Origin: Victivallales bacterium
GTDB lineage: Bacteria > Verrucomicrobiota > Lentisphaeria > Oligosphaerales > Oligosphaeraceae
NCBI GenBank assembly: GCA_017963875.1
Contig: JAGCTA010000113.1
Location: forward strand, 1 to 17,828
Length of the DNA stretch: 17,828 bases
Reading direction: 5' to 3'
Shown in pieces: positions 15,328-17,828 of the stretch (positions are counted from its first letter, which is position 1; each line of letters starts with the position of its first letter). The notes under the pieces are model-generated. The model saw nothing but the letters and a program-made list of their open reading frames with translations, did not search any database and was not told where the DNA came from. The position numbers and the translations under genes are program-made.

Positions 15328-16200
15328 ATGTTTTTTACAGGATTTGCAGATGAAGCGTCAAAAGGATTGGCAGGGCAGATAGCGGCGACGAAGGAATTGG
15401 GATGGCATTTTATTGAATCCCGTGCCATTGATGGCGTCAATATTCATGATTTGTCAGACGAGGCATTTGATATTGCGGCAGGGCAATTGGAGGATGCTGG
15501 TGTGCAGGTCAACTGCTTCGGTTCGACCATTGCCAACTGGGCAAAGAAAATCACTGATCCATTTGATATCACGCTTCAGGAAATCAATCGTGCCATTCCG
15601 CGTATGCATCGTTTGGGAACGAAATTCATCCGCATCATGAGTTATGCTCGGATGGATGACCGTGAACCCAATGACCAGATGGAGGAAGAACGCTTCCGCA
15701 GACTCAATGTTATCACCAAAATGTTCCTGGATGCGGGAATCCAGCCCCTTCATGAGAACTGCATGAATTATGGTGGCATGGGATGGCCGTTCACATTGCG
15801 CATGCTTGACAGGGTTCCTGGACTCAAACTTGTGTTTGATACGGGCAATCCTGTTTGCACGGATGATAAATCAAAACCAAAACCATATCCCAAAGAATCC
15901 AGTTGGGAGTTCTATGACAATGTCAAGGACTTTGTCGTCTATGTCCATATCAAGGACGCTGTGATTGAAGACGGCAAGCCGAGGTTTACATGGGGCGGCG
16001 ATGGCGATGGCGATGTCCGAAAAATTGTGACCGATTTGCTGAAGCGCGGATATGACGGTGGTTTTTCCATGGAGCCGCACATGGCAGTCGTTTTCCATGA
16101 TGAAGCCGTCAAGTCCGATGAACAGGCCCGTTATGACAATTATGTGGAATATGGTCGTCGCTTTATGGCTTTAGTCGATGAGTGCCGTGCCAAGTGCTGA
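15328..16200 (+). CDS. Sugar phosphate isomerase/epimerase-like protein (xylose-isomerase-like TIM barrel)
   Basis: A 290-residue protein of the AP-endonuclease-2/xylose isomerase-like barrel superfamily, in which most members isomerise or epimerise sugars or keto-cyclitols using a divalent metal. The usual metal ligands are visible: E143 in 'PLHENC', D171 in 'LVFDTGN', H207 in 'VYVHIKD' and E249 in 'FSMEPHM'. Length is typical for the group and there is no signal peptide. ATG 15328 follows ACAGGAG (15315-15321) at six-base spacing. Its 5' leader includes the end of the repeat element, which could form RNA structure in the mRNA. The NSS-type transporter gene follows after 89 bases. A role with the Gfo/Idh/MocA dehydrogenase is plausible, because such pairs are common in PVC sugar and inositol loci. 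The substrate is unknown. Confidence 0.92.
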   Translation: MFFTGFADEASKGLAGQIAATKELGWHFIESRAIDGVNIHDLSDEAFDIAAGQLEDAGVQVNCFGSTIANWAKKITDPFDITLQEINRAIPRMHRLGTKFIRIMSYARMDDREPNDQMEEERFRRLNVITKMFLDAGIQPLHENCMNYGGMGWPFTLRMLDRVPGLKLVFDTGNPVCTDDKSKPKPYPKESSWEFYDNVKDFVVYVHIKDAVIEDGKPRFTWGGDGDGDVRKIVTDLLKRGYDGGFSMEPHMAVVFHDEAVKSDEQARYDNYVEYGRRFMALVDECRAKC

Positions 16201-16209
16201 CATGTTTTT

Positions 16210-16225
16210 ACACGCTTTTGCGTGT
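16210..16225. other. Short hairpin between isomerase and transporter genes
   Basis: ACACGC-TTTT-GCGTGT forms a six-bp stem nine bases after the isomerase stop codon. A short T-run (16234-16238) follows only after a gap, so it is a weak terminator or processing site at best. Read-through into the transporter gene is likely. Confidence 0.35.
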
Positions 16226-16289
16226 GGAATGTGTTTTTGGAATATCTGGCGGCAATATGTATTTTGATGTCGAAGCGGAATTGGTGTAA

Positions 16290-17696
16290 ATGAGTTCAGA
16301 AAAGGAAGATAGTTCGTCACAAGTTGTCAGGGAGACGTTGTCTTCGAGGCTAGGGTTTCTTCTTCTTGCCGCTGGTTGCGCAATTGGATTAGGGAATGTC
16401 TGGCGCTTCCCGTATATTTGCGGTTCGTATGGCGGGGCTATTTTCCTTGTTTTCTATCTGGTCTTTCTGCTGTTTTTGGGGCTCCCAGTCATGGTTGCGG
16501 AACTGGCTGTCGGTCGTGCGGGACGCGAAGATTTAATTGGTTGCCTACGGAAATTGAAGAATCCTCAGACAAAGGTGCCATGGGGTGGAATAGGATGCAT
16601 TCAGTTTTCGGGACTTCTTGTTTTGCTGATGTTTTATTCAGTCATTACTGGCTGGCTGATTTCCTATACATGGGACTATGCCAGCGGAAGGTTCTCATCG
16701 GTTGCTTCAGCCGATATTCCAACGGTATTTGGAGGACTGCTTGAGAGTCCAGGCCGATTGGTCGTATTTGATGGAATAGCGATTCTGATCACTCTTGCAG
16801 TTTGTGCAACAGGGCTTAAGTCAGGAGTTGAGCGGATAACAAAAATCATGATGTTATGCCTGTTCATCATTATGCTTGGGCTTGCTGGATATGCTGTATG
16901 CTTGCCGAACTCTTCAAAAGGTCTTAGTTTTTTCCTTTTCCCTAATTTGGAGAATGTCAGGCAAGTCGGCATCTTCAATACGATGCACGCGGCTTTGATG
17001 CAGGCATTCTTCACTTTGTCTCTTGGTATTGGCAGTATTGCCGTCTGTGGCAGTTATTCAAGTCGTGATAAATCTCTTACTCAAGAGGCCTTCATCATTA
17101 TTGGACTCGATACTTTTGTGGCTGTTTGCGCGGGGTTGATCATTTTTCCATGCTGTGCGATTTTCAACGTATCTCCAAACCAAGGGCCTGGACTTATTTT
17201 CCTGACTTTGCCTCAGATTTTCTGTGACATGCCTTATGGAACCATCATGGGGTTGGCTTTTTTCGTGTTCATGAGTGTCGCCGCACTGACGACATTGATT
17301 GCAGTCTCGGAAGGGGTGATCGCCTTTTGCATTGATCAACTCAAAATGAAACGATGGGTTGCTTCTTGCATGGTGGCAGTTGTTGTCTTTGTTTTATCCC
17401 TCCCATGTGCATTTGGCTTTAATATTTGGAAAGGATTCAAGCCGTTCGGCGGAGATTCCAGTGTCTTGGATTTGGAGGATTTCATTGTATCCGACAATCT
17501 TCTTCCGCTAGGTGCGCTATGTTTCTGTCTGTTCTGCACAAGAAATTTCGGATGGGGCATGAATAAATTCCTTGAAGAGGTCAACGCTGGTACAGGAATG
17601 AAGTTTCCTAAGTTCCTTTGCTCATACATGCGTTGGGGACTTCCTCTTGTTCTTTTTGCCATTTGGGTATACGGCATTATCGGGAGATTCTGCTGA
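16290..17696 (+). CDS. Sodium:neurotransmitter symporter (NSS/SLC6) family transporter
   Basis: A 468-residue inner-membrane protein of the NSS family; bacterial members take up amino acids or related small molecules with Na+. The first membrane segment carries the family signature 'GLGNVWRFPY' (33-42), preceded by 'SRLGFLLLAAGCAI'. I count 11 hydrophobic segments, fitting the usual bacterial form that lacks the twelfth. Segments 1 and 6 ('HAALMQAFFTLSLGIGSIAVCGSY') contain the expected small and polar residues of the substrate and Na+ sites. The loop at about 385-397 is charged, and the protein ends shortly after the last segment. ATG 16290 lacks a strong ribosome site. A sugar substrate is not expected for this family, so its link to the glycosidase genes is unclear. 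Confidence 0.94.
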   Translation: MSSEKEDSSSQVVRETLSSRLGFLLLAAGCAIGLGNVWRFPYICGSYGGAIFLVFYLVFLLFLGLPVMVAELAVGRAGREDLIGCLRKLKNPQTKVPWGGIGCIQFSGLLVLLMFYSVITGWLISYTWDYASGRFSSVASADIPTVFGGLLESPGRLVVFDGIAILITLAVCATGLKSGVERITKIMMLCLFIIMLGLAGYAVCLPNSSKGLSFFLFPNLENVRQVGIFNTMHAALMQAFFTLSLGIGSIAVCGSYSSRDKSLTQEAFIIIGLDTFVAVCAGLIIFPCCAIFNVSPNQGPGLIFLTLPQIFCDMPYGTIMGLAFFVFMSVAALTTLIAVSEGVIAFCIDQLKMKRWVASCMVAVVVFVLSLPCAFGFNIWKGFKPFGGDSSVLDLEDFIVSDNLLPLGALCFCLFCTRNFGWGMNKFLEEVNAGTGMKFPKFLCSYMRWGLPLVLFAIWVYGIIGRFC

Positions 17697-17723
17697 AAAA
17701 GCAGAAAAATAAATCCACTCTGC

Positions 17724-17751
17724 TTGACAAGTTCTGTTGGTGGTGTAGATT
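17724..17751 (+). promoter_or_regulatory. Candidate sigma70-type promoter
   Basis: TTGACA (17724-17729) matches the -35 consensus exactly. TAGATT (17746-17751) matches the -10 at 4 of 6 positions, with 16-base spacing. It starts 28 bases after the transporter stop codon and is followed about 70 bases later by a terminator, so any transcript would be very short unless it reads through. Confidence 0.4.
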
Positions 17752-17783
17752 AATAGACGTGACAGGACACAGCATTGAACGCA

Positions 17784-17820
17784 ATGGTTCCGTGCCTCCG
17801 CGCGGTTCCATGTTTTTTTT
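17784..17820 (+). terminator. Intrinsic terminator with eight-T run
   Basis: CCGTGC (17788+ region, 17789-17795) pairs with GCGCGG around CTCC, including one G-U pair. After a small T/T internal loop the stem extends by ATGG (17784-17787) with CCAT (17808-17811). Eight Ts (17813-17820) follow at once. It ends transcription from the transporter gene and from any start at the promoter-like site upstream. A competing small hairpin CATTG-AACG-CAATG (17773-17786) overlaps the left arm. Confidence 0.75.
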
Positions 17821-17828
17821 GCCCCTGA

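Noticed and set aside
15156..15440. A 94-codon minus-strand frame through the long repeat element
   Set aside because: It translates palindromic repeat sequence and runs into the isomerase gene. Such frames are common artefacts of REP-like elements.
17688..17706. Terminator for the transporter gene at its stop codon (TTCTGCT with AGCAGAA)
   Set aside because: The stem is short and followed by an A-rich rather than T-rich tract on the + strand; the stronger terminator is at 17784-17820.

Overview
The window looks like a chromosomal segment of a carbohydrate-degrading, Gram-negative-type bacterium. Its mix of an AP-endonuclease-2-like sugar isomerase, a Gfo/Idh/MocA oxidoreductase, GH95 and GH106-like glycosidases, and a secreted protein ending in a CBM9-like domain recalls the PVC superphylum (Lentisphaerota, Kiritimatiellota or Verrucomicrobiota). 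That placement is inferred from gene content only; no rRNA or other phylogenetic marker is present. Base composition looks uniform, most genes have a clear AGGAG-type ribosome site, and I see no tRNA, CRISPR array, IS transposase or phage gene.

Left part (1-5655, all + strand): an exported protein with two tandem beta-sandwich-like repeats (cut by the left edge), a helical protein of unknown function, a large TPR protein, quinolinate synthase (nadA), a DegT/DnrJ/EryC1/StrS-type PLP aminotransferase and L-rhamnose mutarotase (rhaM). Spacing from the TPR gene through rhaM is tight enough for one operon.

Middle part (5656-12566): a 101-bp inverted-repeat element lies between the 3' ends of rhaM and a minus-strand Gfo/Idh/MocA dehydrogenase. 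A divergent 210-bp region then leads to a GH106-like glycosidase whose stop codon overlaps the start of a tyrosine-phosphatase-like gene. Next comes a separate gene for a secreted protein with a possible TIM-barrel domain and a CBM9-like C terminus. A 16-bp perfect stem acts as a probable two-way terminator before the next, convergent gene.

Right part (12678-17828): a minus-strand GH95 glycosidase, a 421-bp divergent intergenic region carrying a second and larger copy of the repeat element, a sugar isomerase/epimerase, and a sodium:neurotransmitter-symporter-family transporter. The right edge holds a promoter-like sequence followed about 70 bp later by a strong terminator.

How the genes may work together: rhaM, a rhamnosidase-like GH106 protein and a GH95 (fucosidase/galactosidase-type) protein point to use of 6-deoxy-hexose or L-sugar glycans. 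The dehydrogenase and the isomerase would act on freed or oxidised sugars. Neither glycosidase has a visible signal peptide, so both probably act in the cytoplasm on imported material. The core rhamnose pathway enzymes (RhaA, RhaB, RhaD) and a regulator are not in the window. The most unusual items are the translationally coupled GH106-like/phosphatase pair, the unassigned catalytic-looking domain joined to CBM9, and the two-member structured repeat family.
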